A DNA stretch of 64,000 nucleotides, taken from positions 37,400,230 to 37,464,229 of the forward strand of contig CM051516.1 of assembly GCA_028015205.1 (NCBI GenBank), given 5' to 3'. Shown here piece by piece: positions 53,085 to 64,000 of this stretch (its first letter is position 1; every line of letters starts with the position of its first letter). A model generated the notes under the pieces. The model was not told the origin of the DNA. It made no database searches and saw only the letters and a list, made by a program, of their open reading frames with translations. A program made the translations under genes and the position numbers. The stretch comes from Mytilisepta virgata. Lineage: Eukaryota > Mollusca > Bivalvia > Mytilida > Mytilidae.

Positions 53085-53310
53085 AAAGAATTGACCAATT
53101 ATTTATACATATTGATCTACTACCCACCCATTAAGGGTATGGATCGTATCACTGTCCTTACATTATGTGTTGTATGTTTATTGTTATATTTTTTATAATG
53201 TTTCGGGTTATTTTAGGAAGATTTCCAGGGCAACCCTCTTCAGAGGCCATCCCATATATATATTATAGTCTGAAAATCATCTAAAAATACTATAAAGACG
53301 ATTTTCTATA
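53085..53310. repeat. Flanking repeat of the Penelope-like element, left, inverted relative to 56935-57120
   Basis: Shares 'ttattgttatattttttata', 'aggaagatttccagggcaac' and 'gtctgaaaatcatct' with the complement of 56935-57120. The pair encloses the Penelope-like RT. Known Penelope elements carry terminal repeats in direct or inverted order, so these may be its ends. Confidence 0.6.
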
Positions 53311-53552
53311 ATCATGATAATGTTCATAATACTTGAAACTAAGTAATAGATACATATCCTATACTATAGATGGATATTTATAATAAAAATAAATGAAAAA
53401 ATATAATAAAAATAACTAATAAATAATTAACCAACTTAATGACGGAGTTCATTATATACACACAGAATCTATTGATACTATAGAAACTATGACTTGAATC
53501 TACAAAATTATCTAGAAATTGAAAGAGGAAAATCAAATTAGATAATACTACT

Positions 53553-54320
53553 ATGATCTTTCTTAAACAAGAAGGGAAACATATAAAAATTCATAAGGCA
53601 TACTTTCTTCCAAAGATTCATAAACTTAATGAACACACGCTGAATTTAGTTAGCAACAATACATTTAATGTGAACAAAATACATGTACCAGAAAGACAAA
53701 TTATAGCACAATGCTCCGGTCCACTAGAACATCTTGATAAATATTTAGATTATTTTTTACTTCCTATTGTGAAAGAAACAAGAAACATATATAGCAAACA
53801 CTGGAGAATTTATACGAAATATAGAATCAATCAAACTAGAAGGAGATCCACTTCTTATTTCATATGATATCACCAGTCTATATATACTAACTTAAAGTTC
53901 CCGGAAATACTAGATTCTGTCCGGAAAGCTCTAGATCTAAACAGTGAAATGAAATATGAAATTAAAAGACCGAGCACGGACAACTATTAGAAATATCAAA
54001 TATTCTTTTATCTAAAAACGAATTTAACGATAAATCGTATAGACAAATCATTGGAGCATCCATGGGAGCGATTGCCTCCCCTGAAATATGCGATATTGCA
54101 ATTTACGATCACATTAAACAAAAATGGAATTTTTCCACAGAAAGATAAAATCATATTCCACAAAAGATGAGGGATGACGGTTTCATCATTTTTAACGGAA
54201 ACCATAATAAAATCATTAACCTATTTGAAATGGCAAATAAACAGCACGACCTACTTAAGTTTACATATGAGATAAATACAAATTGTATGAAATTTGCACA
54301 CACTGAAATATTATGGATTC
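53553..54320 (+). pseudogene. Penelope-like RT, N-terminal and palm part
   Basis: The open part 53553-53867 has the PKIHK motif and the conserved GPLEHLDKYLD. A frameshift near 53790 moves the remainder to another frame (NTGEFIRNIESIKLEGDPLL). The part at 54000-54120 contains the SMGAIASP box. The metal-binding YxDD that should follow is not visible before 54340. Confidence 0.7.
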
Positions 54321-54334
54321 CCATCTAAAGGCAT

Positions 54335-54850
54335 GCTAAGCCCAAGACCACAATTAACCCGCATCAACTCGTTGTCCACGAATATAGTTCCCCATATTTT
54401 ATAGTGTATCTTTTCCATTTTAATTTTCCCCACTCTCTGTTTGCTTTTTTATGTGTCCTAGTTAAAATATAAAGCACCATGGTCAAATTACCTAATTTAA
54501 AACAGTTTTTAAATCAGAAGTATGTGAAAGTTGTAATTTGGTCGGTGTCAAAATGACCTAATTTCAGGACACTAGGGGCTATGCGAATGATAACTATACC
54601 TCTTAAAGACATTTTGGGGTTTTTCTTGAATTTGCAATGGTAGAATTTTGTATAATTTTGATATATTTTCCAGTTATGAGGGTACATTGAGTAAAAGAAA
54701 GATTAAAAAGTTTGAACTGGTGCAATTTTTTTGAATTTGACTTAATGCTAATATGGAAATGCACCATGAAATAATTGTGGTCTAGGGCCACTAGACATAA
54801 AATGCTATAGCAAGAAAACTGAGAAATTCCAGTACTTTCATCGCACCTCA
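54335..54850. repeat. Dispersed repeat also found at 61615-61840
   Basis: Starts 'gcccaagaccacaattaacc' and includes 'cgttgtccacgaatata'. The second copy has the same order with about 80 percent identity by eye. It separates two parts of the Penelope-like RT. Confidence 0.6.
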
Positions 54851-55090
54851 TGCCATTCTGAAATATGTTTCAATTCCTTTATAAAAGAAGAGGGTATTCG
54901 AATTCTACGGAATTCAAGTAATGAATATGATTTCAAAAGCAGACTTAAATTATTTGCAAATAAACTCATTAAAAGAGAATATAAGACATATGGAAAATAC
55001 TTAATACCATTAGAAATGAAGATAGAAAATTAAAACTAAAAAAGAAATATAAAATCAATAAAAAGTCATTTGTTCGGAGAACAAATGTGA

Positions 55091-56297
55091 GGTCTTTCCC
55101 TTGACCTATGACATCAGACAACTTGGACCGAAAAAAAATTTTTTGCATGACAAATCATGGCCATGAGTCTGACAACATTTTCCCCACTTTAGATTTTTGA
55201 TATCCATTATGGTTTTTGAGTTTATCTGTGCACAATGTTTTTGGTAGCGGGGCAGATAACTCTGTTACTAAAATTAGATTGGTTTCGCAGGGTCAGTCAG
55301 AGCGAGTCAGAGTATGACCGAATAATTGTACCAAGTTTCGAAATGATACGTCGCAACACTTTTTTGCCATCTTTGGCAGAAAAAAAAATAATAATCATAA
55401 AAAAAACTTATGGTTGCTAAGGAGTTTCTGGTAAGGTACTCTTGTTGCTAAGGTGTGACCTTGAGATATGACATTTGACCTTGGTCTTAAATTGAAGCTC
55501 TTTTCTTACTGAACACAAAAAGTATACATGTTTACTATATAATCTGTAACGGTTTAAAAGTAATTGGTAAATAACGTAGTTTACAATATGTTTTTGGCCG
55601 CCATTTTGAAAACACTCAACCGAATCATGTACTGTTTGGGCTCAAATTGTAGGTCTTTTAATTCTCTATCAAATGAACCCATGTTTTATTCTTAATCTTT
55701 TATGGTTAAAAAGTTATAAACAAAAAATCATTTTTCAAAATACGAATCAAGAGCATTAACTCAAAAACGATAAGTTTTACGCTTTCGCACTTGAAGCATT
55801 TTTTGTAGATTTCGACATGATGAACATTTTTCCCATGTATTGTCCACTTCAATTTTGTATGGTTTAAGTGTTATTTCATAAAAACTGTTTACGGTGTCCG
55901 CCATTTTGAAAATGGCTACCCGTAAACATTGGACTTTGGTCTTAAATTGAAGTACTCACAATGACGGTCACAAAAAACCCATATGTTTACTATATTATCT
56001 TTGACGGCTTAAAAGTTATAAGCCAAAAACAAATAAGCCGAAACGCGTCAAGGGCCATAACTCAGTTTAGTTTGAGTTTATCTGTGCACAGTGTTTTTGG
56101 TAGCGGGGCAGATAACTCTGTTACTAAAAATAGATCGGTTTCGCAGGGTCAGTCAGAGCGAGTCAGAGTATGACCGAATAATGGTACCAAGTTTCGAAAT
56201 GATACGTCGCAACACTTTTTTGCCATCTGTGGCAGAAAAAAAAATAATAATCATAAGAAATACAGTAAGGTCTTCCCTTTGGAAAGGGAAAGACCTT
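55091..56297. mobile_element. Insertion with AGGTCTTTCCCTT ends and an 856-bp internal duplication
   Basis: Ends are 'aggtctttcccttgacc' and 'ggaaagggaaagacctt'. Inside, 55216-55402 and 56072-56258 are near-identical direct copies (both give an open frame reading GQITLLLK...FRRVSQSESEYDR), and the material between also shows two looser copies with 'ccgccattttgaaaa'. It splits the Penelope-like thumb region. No known protein. Confidence 0.65.
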
Positions 56298-56531
56298 AAT
56301 AAATTTAGTAACATGTTTGTAACTACATTTCATCCGAAAGAAAATATTCTAAAACGAATTATTACAAAATTCTGGTATTTAGTTCGTAACGACCCGTTAA
56401 CGAAAACCTTATTTAAATCTAAACTATTTGCAACTTTCAGAAAAGTAAGAAGCATCAAAGATATGCTAAATTATCATAAATATGATAAAAATTCTAACAA
56501 CCGGATGTTAATACCACTATATAAATTATAG
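56290..56531 (+). pseudogene. Penelope-like RT, C-terminal piece
   Basis: Reads LNKFSNMFVTTFHPKENILK, then RNDPLTKTLFKSKLFATFRK and SIKDMLNYHKY, ending at a stop. This is the pattern after the thumb in Penelope RTs. In the window it is separated from the preceding piece by the 1.2 kb insert. Confidence 0.65.
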
Positions 56532-56934
56532 CTGGACCTGCTAACAACGGGACACCACACTGTATACCAGCAGTATTGTCACGAATATAAGTGTTAATTA
56601 AATCTAAGGATGCTTATGGAAAGATATACAGACATCTAAGGTTGATATTCCACGGAGAATACTTAAAATAGAATAAAAAAATATTCAAGAAATATGATTG
56701 GCAAGTCGTTTACATTAAAATGAATGCAAATAAATAGAAAAACCAGACTTCAACTAATTGTAGACAAAATAAGTCACAATAGAAATTAGCTTAAACCTTA
56801 AGCTATAGCTATTTTGCTAATGCAAATAAAGTGTATTAAAGGTATATATACCTTATACATGAAGTAAACATATCATGTGTTTAAAGGTGACACAAAAACT
56901 GTACACCATAGTTAAACATTATAGAAAATCGTCT

Positions 56935-57120
56935 TTATGTTTAGATGATTTTCAGACTATAATATATATATAGGGAAGAAGAGGGTTGCCCTGGAAATCT
57001 TCCTTAAATAACCCGAAACATTATAAAAAATATAACAATAAACATACAGCACATAATGTAAGGTCAGTGATACGATCCATACCATAAATGGGTGGGTACT
57101 AGATCAATATGAATAAATAA
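56935..57120. repeat. Flanking repeat of the Penelope-like element, right
   Basis: Complement of 53085-53310 as described there. Confidence 0.6.
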
Positions 57121-57129
57121 TTTCATGTC

Positions 57130-57420
57130 AGGTAGATCTTGACCTGATGAACAGTTGTGCTCTTAATGCTTTAGTTTTTGAGATATAAGCCAAAAACTGC
57201 ATTTCACCCCTTTAATATATTTTAGCAACATCCGCCATGTTTGTTGATGGATACAATTTTTAAACTAGATTTCCTAAGGAACATCCAAGTAGAGTTTGAA
57301 AGTATTTGGCCCAGTAGTTTCAGAGGAGAAGATTTTTTAAATAGTTTAAACGACGAAGCCGACGGACGGCAAAGGACGACGAGTGATGGTATATGTTTAC
57401 ATGGCCCTTTGGGAAACTGG
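57130..57420 (+). repeat. Dispersed bivalve-type repeat, 3' part
   Basis: Contains 'gtagagtttgaaagtatttg', 'cccagtagtttcagaggaga', 'gacgaagccgacggacggca' and the 'tttacatggccctttggg' end seen at 26715. Confidence 0.65.
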
Positions 57421-58024
57421 TAAAATGATAATCAAGGATAACGTCGAGCAACTAAAAGGGACATTCAAGTCTCTAAGTTACCATAAGTCACAATCCCCCC
57501 AAATAAAAATCAATATTGATGGTTGTTCCCTAAGTATTATTCCGTATAAGATTCAGGCAGATGTTGCAATTATAGCTTAATTAAAACTAAAAGTACTGTG
57601 AGCAAACCTTACAAATTTATATCCCCAGCTGTGGCTACATTACTATAAAGAAATGTATAAATAACTCCATGTGTGTGGGAAATCCAAAAATTCATTTTAT
57701 ACAAAAACAAAATAGAAGATTCCCTGAACGTTTCACAGAAATCCATTCACTGGTTTAGGAGGACTTTCGGACGGGCATCCCTCTCCAATGAAGAAATAGC
57801 AAATGCTATGTATGTCTGTTGAAAACCCTCAAAATCATTCTAATCAAAATAAAATAGGTTGTGCACAATGCCACTTTATACTCATGATTCGGTGAAAGTT
57901 TCAATGAAATCTATTCACCGGTGAATGAGTAGTTGCAGTAAAAATGTGAGATCAGACGGCCGTCTGGAGGTATCTTGTCCCTTATTACCTGATACAAACG
58001 TTTTAAACAATCCATAATGTGTAT
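57421..58024. other. No gene seen; weak repeat
   Basis: Two 'ccattcac(t/c)ggt' steps about 180 bp apart hint at another degenerate tandem repeat. No coding frame. Confidence 0.4.
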
Positions 58025-58885
58025 AGAAATAACAGATCATCTTCATTCAAGGTAAATGTAATCAAGCGGACTTCATTCAAGGGCTTCTACGTGAAAACAA
58101 AAAGAAACTAGCCCAATCCTTTAATTTCACTTTTCGTTATATAGATGACGTGTTGTCGTTAAATAACGATAAATTGCAAGACTTTGTACATCTCATCTAC
58201 CCCAGTGAACTTGAAATTAAGGATACTACAGATACATCAGAGTCCGCTTCATATTTGCATTTGTTTCTCGAAATAGAAAACGAGGGACATCTGAAGACAA
58301 AACTTTATGACAAACGTAATGACTTCAACTTTCCTATTGTTAACTTTCCCTTCTTGAGTAGCAATATACCAGCATCGCCTGCAAATGACGTCTACGTTTC
58401 TCAGCTTATCCGATATTTAAGGGCATGCGTGAGTTACCATGACTTTCGACAGAGAGGATAAGTGCTGTCACAAAAGCTTCTTAACCATGGTTTTATCAGG
58501 CGTATGTTGATGTCATCACTTAGGAAATTTTACAGTCGTCATCACGAATTGATTGACCGTTACAGTGTTCCAATATCTAAGATGATGTTGGACCTGTTCC
58601 CACTGTCGTAACCTTTCCTGTGCCTCCACCGATTTGTGACTACCACCGGATTGACTTTGTTGAACATCACGACGGGTGCCGTATACGGAGTAGGAACCGC
58701 TTACCCTTCCGGAGCACCTGAGTTCACTCCTGGTTTTTATAGGAGTTCGTGTTGTTCATTGTTTTTTTTTAGTTTTCAGTCTTTATTTGTTGTGGTTGTG
58801 GTTGTTCCTTTGTCTTCCCGGGTTTTGTCTGTCTAATGGATTACGTTTTTGGATTGCTCCTTCGGTCTATTTGTCCTCGTATTTC
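58025..58885 (+). pseudogene. YIDD-type reverse transcriptase, C-terminal third plus 3' UTR
   Basis: Frame from about 58050: LRENKKKLAQSFNFTFRYID with the catalytic Y-I-D-D at 58138-58149, then IYPSELEIKDTTDTSESASY, KTKLYDKRNDFNFPIVNFPF and DVYVSQLIRYLRACVSYHDF. A TAA at 58459 breaks the frame, which continues LSQKLLNHGFIR to FPLS and a stop near 58610. The 3' UTR runs to about 58885. Several truncated copies exist in the window (2100-2700, 2990-3310, 8510-8770, 27290-27910, 34410-34740, 59690-59850). Lineage tentative: close to Penelope-like by the SQLIR block. Confidence 0.8.
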
Positions 58886-59142
58886 AAAACACGAATACGC
58901 ACCCTTATTTTATTAATTACCTAATCTCATTACATTAACCGGATAGATGCATTTAGCTCGGCATGCGATGACATGCAACTGCCCCAATCAGTTGAAGTTA
59001 TTTTGATATTAGGGTTTCCGTCCCTTCCCCAACATAAAAAAAAATCCGATAGTTCCCCCACTTGTACTTATTGGATTGTTATTTAATTTTTCGGTTATAC
59101 CTGGCTGAAAAAACCACACTCATACTTTTCAACATAATGTGT

Positions 59143-59250
59143 CAGACTATCGGGCTGTCGGACTATCGAACCGTTAGACTATCGGGCTGTCGGACTAACG
59201 AACTGTCAGACTATTGAACCTTTGGACTATCAAACTGTCGGACATCTGGA
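59143..59250. repeat. 16-17 bp tandem repeat
   Basis: About six copies of 'gactatcgggctgtcg', with 'gaaccgtta' and 'gaactgtca' variants. Confidence 0.85.
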
Positions 59251-59689
59251 GTGTTCGAGTAAAGAAGAGCTGGATTATTAGGCGGACTCCAAAATTTTCA
59301 TGAAACTTGATGGAAAGCCATGCCAGGATCTGCATTTTGGTCCCAGAATATTCAATCTGCCATTGGTTTCCATAGAAACGGGACAAAAAACTAAAAAATA
59401 TAATTTATATAATGTCATAAAACGTCAAGACACACTGTTTAGATCTTCACTGTTGTCAGATAAGCAGGAATTTACAGAAAGAAACAAATTAACACTCAAA
59501 ATGTAAACATTAAAATATACCACCCATCGAAATACCTAGCCCTTTAAATGTGTACAACTGTCTAGGCTAAAGACCTCAAAAGAACTAGATGATTTTTTTC
59601 TCTTCAAACTTCGGTGTTTGACTATTCTTGAGCTTGCGGCCAGTACAATTATGTCCATGACTGGGCTAGCTACTGACGCAAAAGCTACT
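59251..59689. other. No gene seen
   Basis: 59280-59390 ('ccatgccaggatctgcattt', 'ccatagaaacgggacaaa') resembles dispersed repeat text near 50045-50140. No ORF supported. Confidence 0.4.
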
Positions 59690-59850
59690 TAAAAAGGATA
59701 AGTAAAGTCAAGAAATACCAAAGCGATATTCGAAGGAGGGGAAAATCGAAACAACTGACAAACTCCGAAGAACAACGAAGACAAGACCAAAACAATACAT
59801 TCACCACAATTAAAAACTAAAACCATAAGAACAACATGGTGGTATATTTT
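59690..59850 (-). repeat. RT element UTR tail, inverted copy
   Basis: Complement of 34600-34740, including 'aacaactgacaaactccgaa'. Confidence 0.75.
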
Positions 59851-61614
59851 CTGTCTTGAAAATAATTGCCACATTGATTCATTGTCCGAATTCTATTAAA
59901 GTTTGGTTCTATTTGACCCAGTGGTTTCAGAGGCGATTTTTGAAGGAAATTTTTTTTAAAATGCATTTTTAAATTTCGACCGAAAAAATAGACAAAAAAA
60001 TATTTACAGGAAAATAATAAAATAAAATAATAATATCATTATTTGCAGTTATAATACATTATGATCGTATATTATAGGGGTAATGTTGAGTATTAAAAAA
60101 CATTGAAACTCATAAAATTTCAATATCTATAATATTCCATTTTTACTATGTTTATCTCCCTTTCTCGAAATGGGGACTGTTAAATTAATTCGAGGCATCG
60201 GTAGATCGAGCTATCAAAGTAAGGAAAAATTTCGGTTCCGAACAATCATTGAATTTTTTGCATAACTGTAAAGTTCGATAAAACATACATTTTAAAAATT
60301 TTATTTAGATCCTTTTATCTATCTGATCGTAAAAACAAATGTAGAAACCACTGTTCTGACCGAAAATTGTTATTTTTAGTAACAGTCGACATATTAGTCA
60401 AATCATAATATGGAAGTTATAAATGTAGATCACCAATTAACATCAAGCAGATTATAACAATTACCTGTAAGTGACAAGTAAAAACCTTCTTGTCATTCAC
60501 GGTTCTGACCTCTGGTTTTTCACACGTATTGATATTTGGCTCGTACGCCAATTACACATGTACAAATGATGTTCGGGTTATTGGAAGGAGAGTAAATTAC
60601 ATTATATTACTGTTACACGGACAGAAAATTAATTCGAAAAATTGGTTTTCGAAAAACCGAGAGATAATTTACAAAGAAATAATGGAATAAATGACTTTTG
60701 AAAAGGTTCCAGAAATCCATGGTGTTCGAGCGATCCATGTTCGAGCCACCGAGGTTCTACTGTAGGTCTAAATTTTGTTTTCAACAAAGGCGTGGACCTT
60801 TTCACATTTTCTCTTTGCTTTAGTTTTGACTTTAAAAAATGCTAAGAATTGCATTTACACCAAGACATTTAAAAAATTTCTAGCCAGATGAAAAAAAGAG
60901 AAAAAATTTAAAGGATGAAAATTCCTGACTAAAGATTACCCAAAGGACTATAATGTGATAAATTTGTTATTTTTTCTTAATAATCAACTATTAACTTACC
61001 AGAAAGGATATCGAAAATATGAATTTTATTTCTTCCATTCTGTATTTCCTCATACTAATGGTATATATATTACAGGTAAGTTTTGTTGCCTTATGATCAT
61101 AGCGAGACAGGTTATTTCATTTTCTATTTTAAGAATAGATTAGAATACGGGTTTATGAGTACGAGTTTGAAGTAAAATTCTTTTTTAATTTCATAGGACC
61201 TCTTTGAACCATGTTAAACGAAAGAAACAGAACCTCTCTGGGCAAACAGGATTTTCCTTTATCAACGCTTAGATAACCCACCCGGGTTAAGTATACTTAG
61301 GTAACCGTTATATCTTACGTTTCTTTTGTCACTTGAGATGTAAAACTCGATTACAGGATTACATGAAATTTTATGGAAATTAAATTAAAATTTGTATGAT
61401 AGAATATTTATTAGATTTTTTGCTTTACACATAATAAAGACTTGGATACCCGAAAGAAAACCAAGGAATTAGATTAAATTTAATAAATATTATTAAACTT
61501 ATTTATTTATTATTTTTAGTTAATTTTTATTTATATGTAATATTATTTCAACATACAATTGATGTAATTGGTACCCACACTTCCCTTATCCATCTGTATA
61601 AGCCAATAAAGTAG
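59851..61614. other. Intergenic, no gene supported
   Basis: AT-rich. A 'tattacag' next to GTAAGT at 61069-61081 looks like back-to-back splice sites and is likely chance. The frame 60490-60690 has no support. Confidence 0.4.
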
Positions 61615-61840
61615 AAGATCCAAGACCACAATTAATACGCAATTTTCGTTGTCCACAAATATAATCCATTCTATGACTAGTGTATTCTTCCATATTTAAT
61701 TTTTTGCCCATTATGAAAGTATTTTTAATGGTTTTTGTTCTAAATTTATAGTAAAATGTTCAAAGTTGATGTCTTAAAAAGTTTGAATGAGCTGTCATAA
61801 GTGAAAATGTTGATTTTGGAGAGATGGAAAAATGTAAATA
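61615..61840. repeat. Second copy of the 54335 repeat
   Basis: See 54335-54850; 'ccaagaccacaattaatacg' and 'cgttgtccacaaatata' are the landmarks. Confidence 0.6.
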
Positions 61841-61923
61841 TTTAGGTCATCATTTGCTGCTAATGTCAACTACTTTAGTCCATGTTGTTATATTCTTATT
61901 TTTCCGAAATCATTTTTATGTTG

Positions 61924-62225
61924 AGGTCAGGATTTGCCTGCTCACATGAACTTTGGTTTAAATTTACACATTATATGTTTGTGTTACATGCATAACAAGG
62001 TTATAATTTTGACTGTGGCTGGATACTGAATAATGTCTAGTTATTACAAAAAGCGCAAAGGTCAGCATTGCCTGCTTAGTTATTTTATTACTTTATTATA
62101 TTGCTTATAATATATATGTAGATATGAATTTCATAACTGCTGAGGGCATTAGTAAGTGAGGTCAGCATTTGTCTGCTTTGTTAACAGAGTTAAATTTCCA
62201 AAGGTCAGCATTTGGCTGCTTTGGT
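61924..62225. repeat. Spaced 'AGGTCAGCATTTGCCTGCTT' motif, four copies
   Basis: Near-identical 20-24 bp motifs at about 61924, 62060, 62160 and 62202 (a weaker one at 61845), separated by 40-140 bp of unrelated AT-rich text. Lies downstream (3' side) of the DIRS-like RNase H on its strand. Confidence 0.65.
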
Positions 62226-62905
62226 TTCATGTATATTTAGTAACTCTTCTACATGCATTATTACTTCTTTCTTCGGCTTAAGCAACAATTCCGGGTGTGG
62301 CGTCTGCCACTTTCTGATTAGTATTGCATACATACATCACAAAGTGGCTTGTGGCCGTTTTTAAGTGCCACCCCTTTTTGTCTAGGGATGCACTGTTAAA
62401 TCCTTAAGGGAGTGACTTGTGTTTCAGAACTATATTATGTAAAATTATGTAATGATATATCACTCCCTTTTTGTAAATTTTGTATTTTGTTTCTAAATAT
62501 GAATTTGGTCATTTCTTTAATAAATGACATTTCTTGGAAACAGTTGTTTATTCAATTATTAACTGAATCCCTCAACAAAAACCGAGCTGAATTGTTGCTT
62601 TGCCAAAATCATGAAATGTGGTCTTATGATTATTAGTTCATTTATTATATGGTATCAAATGGGTTGTCGGCGTCCCAATCCCTAAGTTACATGAGGTACA
62701 ACATAAAATCAGTTTTGTTTGGTACAAATAAAAACCCTTTATGTTGTCCGAGTGACTTCTTTTTACTTTAATTTATTAATTGAGATTGACCCCTTGTTTA
62801 TTATGTAATCAACACTAGGTTATTTTTCGGTCATCTTAATCACGTGTGTGTACACACATTACCCTATTCAGGAGCATCTTACATAGAAAATCAATGTCGT
62901 AGTCA
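62226..62905. other. Likely 3' part of the DIRS-like element, no ORF
   Basis: No recombinase or methyltransferase coding sequence is seen here on the minus strand, where an intact DIRS-like element would carry it, so the element is truncated or rearranged at this side. Confidence 0.35.
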
Positions 62906-62909
62906 CCGA

Positions 62910-63491
62910 TCAATCAGAATTAATGATTCGCATCAGATGATTCATTCCGAAAAATTTTTCCGCGGCTAAGGTCAAGTAATTTTTATAGTACAATGTAGTT
63001 GAAAAGTTACCCACCATCTCCCCGAACAGTATTGAACCTCCTTCATGATTGTAAATTTTGTTGTTGTTATATGATATAGAGCATGATTTTGTGTTCTTCA
63101 TAGATTTACCCCATATCTCAAGACAAATGACAATGGGAAATAACTCTTTTACTGCAATTTGATATTGACTTAATTCTACCGGCCATCTTTTAGCAAACCA
63201 ATAGCTGCCAAAGACGGAAGCAAACCCAATACTACCCGAGGCATCAGAATATAACTGCAAATGATCAGATGATACCCATTTATCTGCAAGAAACATTGAT
63301 CGACCATTAAAAGAATCTATAAATATTTTCCAAGCATTTAAATCATCCCGCGATTCACCATTTAACTGGATGTAATGAAAGGGATTTGTGACCTTTACTG
63401 TAAGATCTATTAAACGTCGTAAAAATGTTCTACCAGGAGGAACAACCAAACAAGCAAAATTTAAAAGTCCAATAATTGACTGCAATTCTCT
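62910..63491 (-). pseudogene. DIRS-like RNase H domain
   Basis: Contains the connection region (FLRRLIDLTVKVTNPFHYIQ), the first catalytic aspartate (SDASG), the glutamate (KELFP) and the region where the third acidic residue belongs (SISYNNNK), which has lost its aspartate in this frame. A frameshift near 63060 moves the C-terminus to another frame with DLSRGKIFRNESSDA, the usual LSR end of such domains. Confidence 0.75.
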
Positions 63492-64000
63492 TTACTTTAC
63501 TTTTTTCCTTTTATACATAGCTTTCAATGACATTTTCACTTTGTTAATTTTGTCCTGAGGTAGCCTACATTCCATAAGATTAGAATCCACTTCAATCCCG
63601 TATATAGTTATGCATGTGGTTGGTTCCACTGTTTTTTCGTCCTTAATTGGGACCCCCAATTTTTTAGCAAGGGATAGAAAATTATGCAAATCTATATCAC
63701 ACTTAGTGGAATTGCCCGGACCAACAAAAAGGAAGTCATCAATGATATGTGACATACCGGACGCATTATATTTATTTTCCATTATCCACTGAAGTGCACA
63801 AGAAAAGCTTTCGAAAATCTGGCAAGAGCTGCTTGCCCCCATAGCTAAACAACGATCATAATAAAAATAATTGTTCCACGTAAAACCAAGAAGAGGGTAT
63901 TGAGAAGGATGCATACAAATGATGCGAAAAGCATCTTCTATATCACATTTTGCCATTTTTGCATTACGACCAAATTTCTTGACTAATTGTATAACAGTGT
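63492..64000 (-). pseudogene. DIRS-like reverse transcriptase domain (partial)
   Basis: At least 168 codons, open from the window edge to the TAA at 63492. Motif A is DIEDAFR, B is GASSSC-x-FE, and C is HIIDDF, as known for DIRS-group RTs. Upstream parts lie outside the window. Apart from the stop at its end the domain is undamaged. Confidence 0.85.

Larger units (their letters stand above)
53500..56531 (+). mobile_element. Penelope-like retroelement, decayed and split
   Basis: From about 53590: AYFLPKIHKLNEHTL, then RQIIAQCSGPLEHLDKYLDY and a palm segment with ISYDITSLYTNLKFPEILDS-like text after a frameshift, then GASMGAIASPEICDIAIYDH (54049-54108). The 'YFLPKIHK' and 'GxxMGxxxSP' boxes are typical of Penelope RTs. 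54340-54850 is unrelated filler. The thumb resumes at about 54860 (ICFNSFIKEEGIRILRNSSN), is broken by the insert 55091-56297, and ends with FVTTFHPKENILKRIITKFW to TAG near 56529. No GIY-YIG nuclease domain was found. Frameshifts and stops make it inactive. Confidence 0.75.
62890..64000 (-). mobile_element. DIRS-like retroelement, RT and RNase H, runs off the right edge
   Basis: Minus strand from 64000: TVIQLVKKFGRNAK then KCDIEDAFRIICMHPSQYPL, GASSSCQIFESFSCALQW, MSHIIDDFLFVGPG with the catalytic IDD, then GIEVDSNLMECRLPQDKINK. One in-frame TAA (63492-63494) divides it from LQSIIGLLNFACLVVPPGRT, then LQLYSDASGSIGFASVFG and KELFPIVICLEIWG of an RNase H. DIRS-like elements usually add a tyrosine recombinase; none is in view. 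Confidence 0.85.

Noticed and set aside
57135..57200. CTGATGA core suggesting a hammerhead ribozyme near the Penelope-like flank
   Set aside because: No GAAA partner, no stems and no cleavage-site context around it.
61020..61081. Exon ending at CAG-GTAAGT
   Set aside because: An acceptor-like 'tattacag' and donor abut with no supported open exon; likely chance.
1..64000. CRISPR arrays, rRNA and intact tRNA genes
   Set aside because: None seen. The only tRNA-like sequence is the SINE head at 46480-46580, and the tandem repeats lack spacer structure.

Overview
The window looks like nuclear DNA of a bivalve mollusc, most plausibly a mussel (Mytilus or a relative). It is AT-rich, has spliced genes, and is packed with repeat types I associate with bivalves: DIRS-like, Penelope-like and APE-type LINE retroelements, a tRNA-derived SINE with a CCGG-rich conserved core, and the array family ending in a 'ggcccTTTGGG' stem. 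The species call is inference. Almost all recognisable coding sequence is decayed mobile DNA; only two host genes can be argued for.

Layout. 1-518: truncated LINE reverse transcriptase (RT). 1040-3849 (-): the last two exons of an unrecognised gene, perhaps with more exons at 8992-9483; its introns hold a nearly whole but dead LINE (about 3960-7912) and decayed copies of a YIDD-type RT element. 9634-15727: a 6.1 kb imperfect palindrome with a perfect 6-bp target duplication (TACGAA) and 5'-AG ends. 16.0-28.4 kb: AT-rich DNA with LINE remnants, hairpins, foldbacks and homopolymers. 28453-49268 (+): a complete four-exon NPC2-like lysosomal sterol-transfer gene. Its second intron (about 19.5 kb) contains two foldback elements, MITEs, a 2.2 kb transposon nested in an older array, and a SINE. 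49.3-64 kb: repeats, a Penelope-like element split by an insertion, a YIDD RT fragment, and a DIRS-like element (-) running off the right edge.

The best candidate for something undescribed is the palindrome. Its ends are CpG-rich tandem arrays of sequences resembling metazoan promoter sites (ETS, CRE, E-box, NRF1, E2F, YY1). Inside are a 31-bp satellite, RFX-like half-sites, and a minus-strand cassette: a zinc-ribbon ORF whose stop abuts the ATG of a C2H2 ORF, which continues in frame past one TGA. The right half has lost the cassette and amplified a 682-bp unit. The 6-bp duplication and AG termini match known Maverick/Polinton elements, so I infer a non-autonomous derivative; no polymerase, integrase or capsid gene is present.

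All calls come from reading the sequence. No database or alignment program was used, and element boundaries are approximate unless a target duplication is stated.
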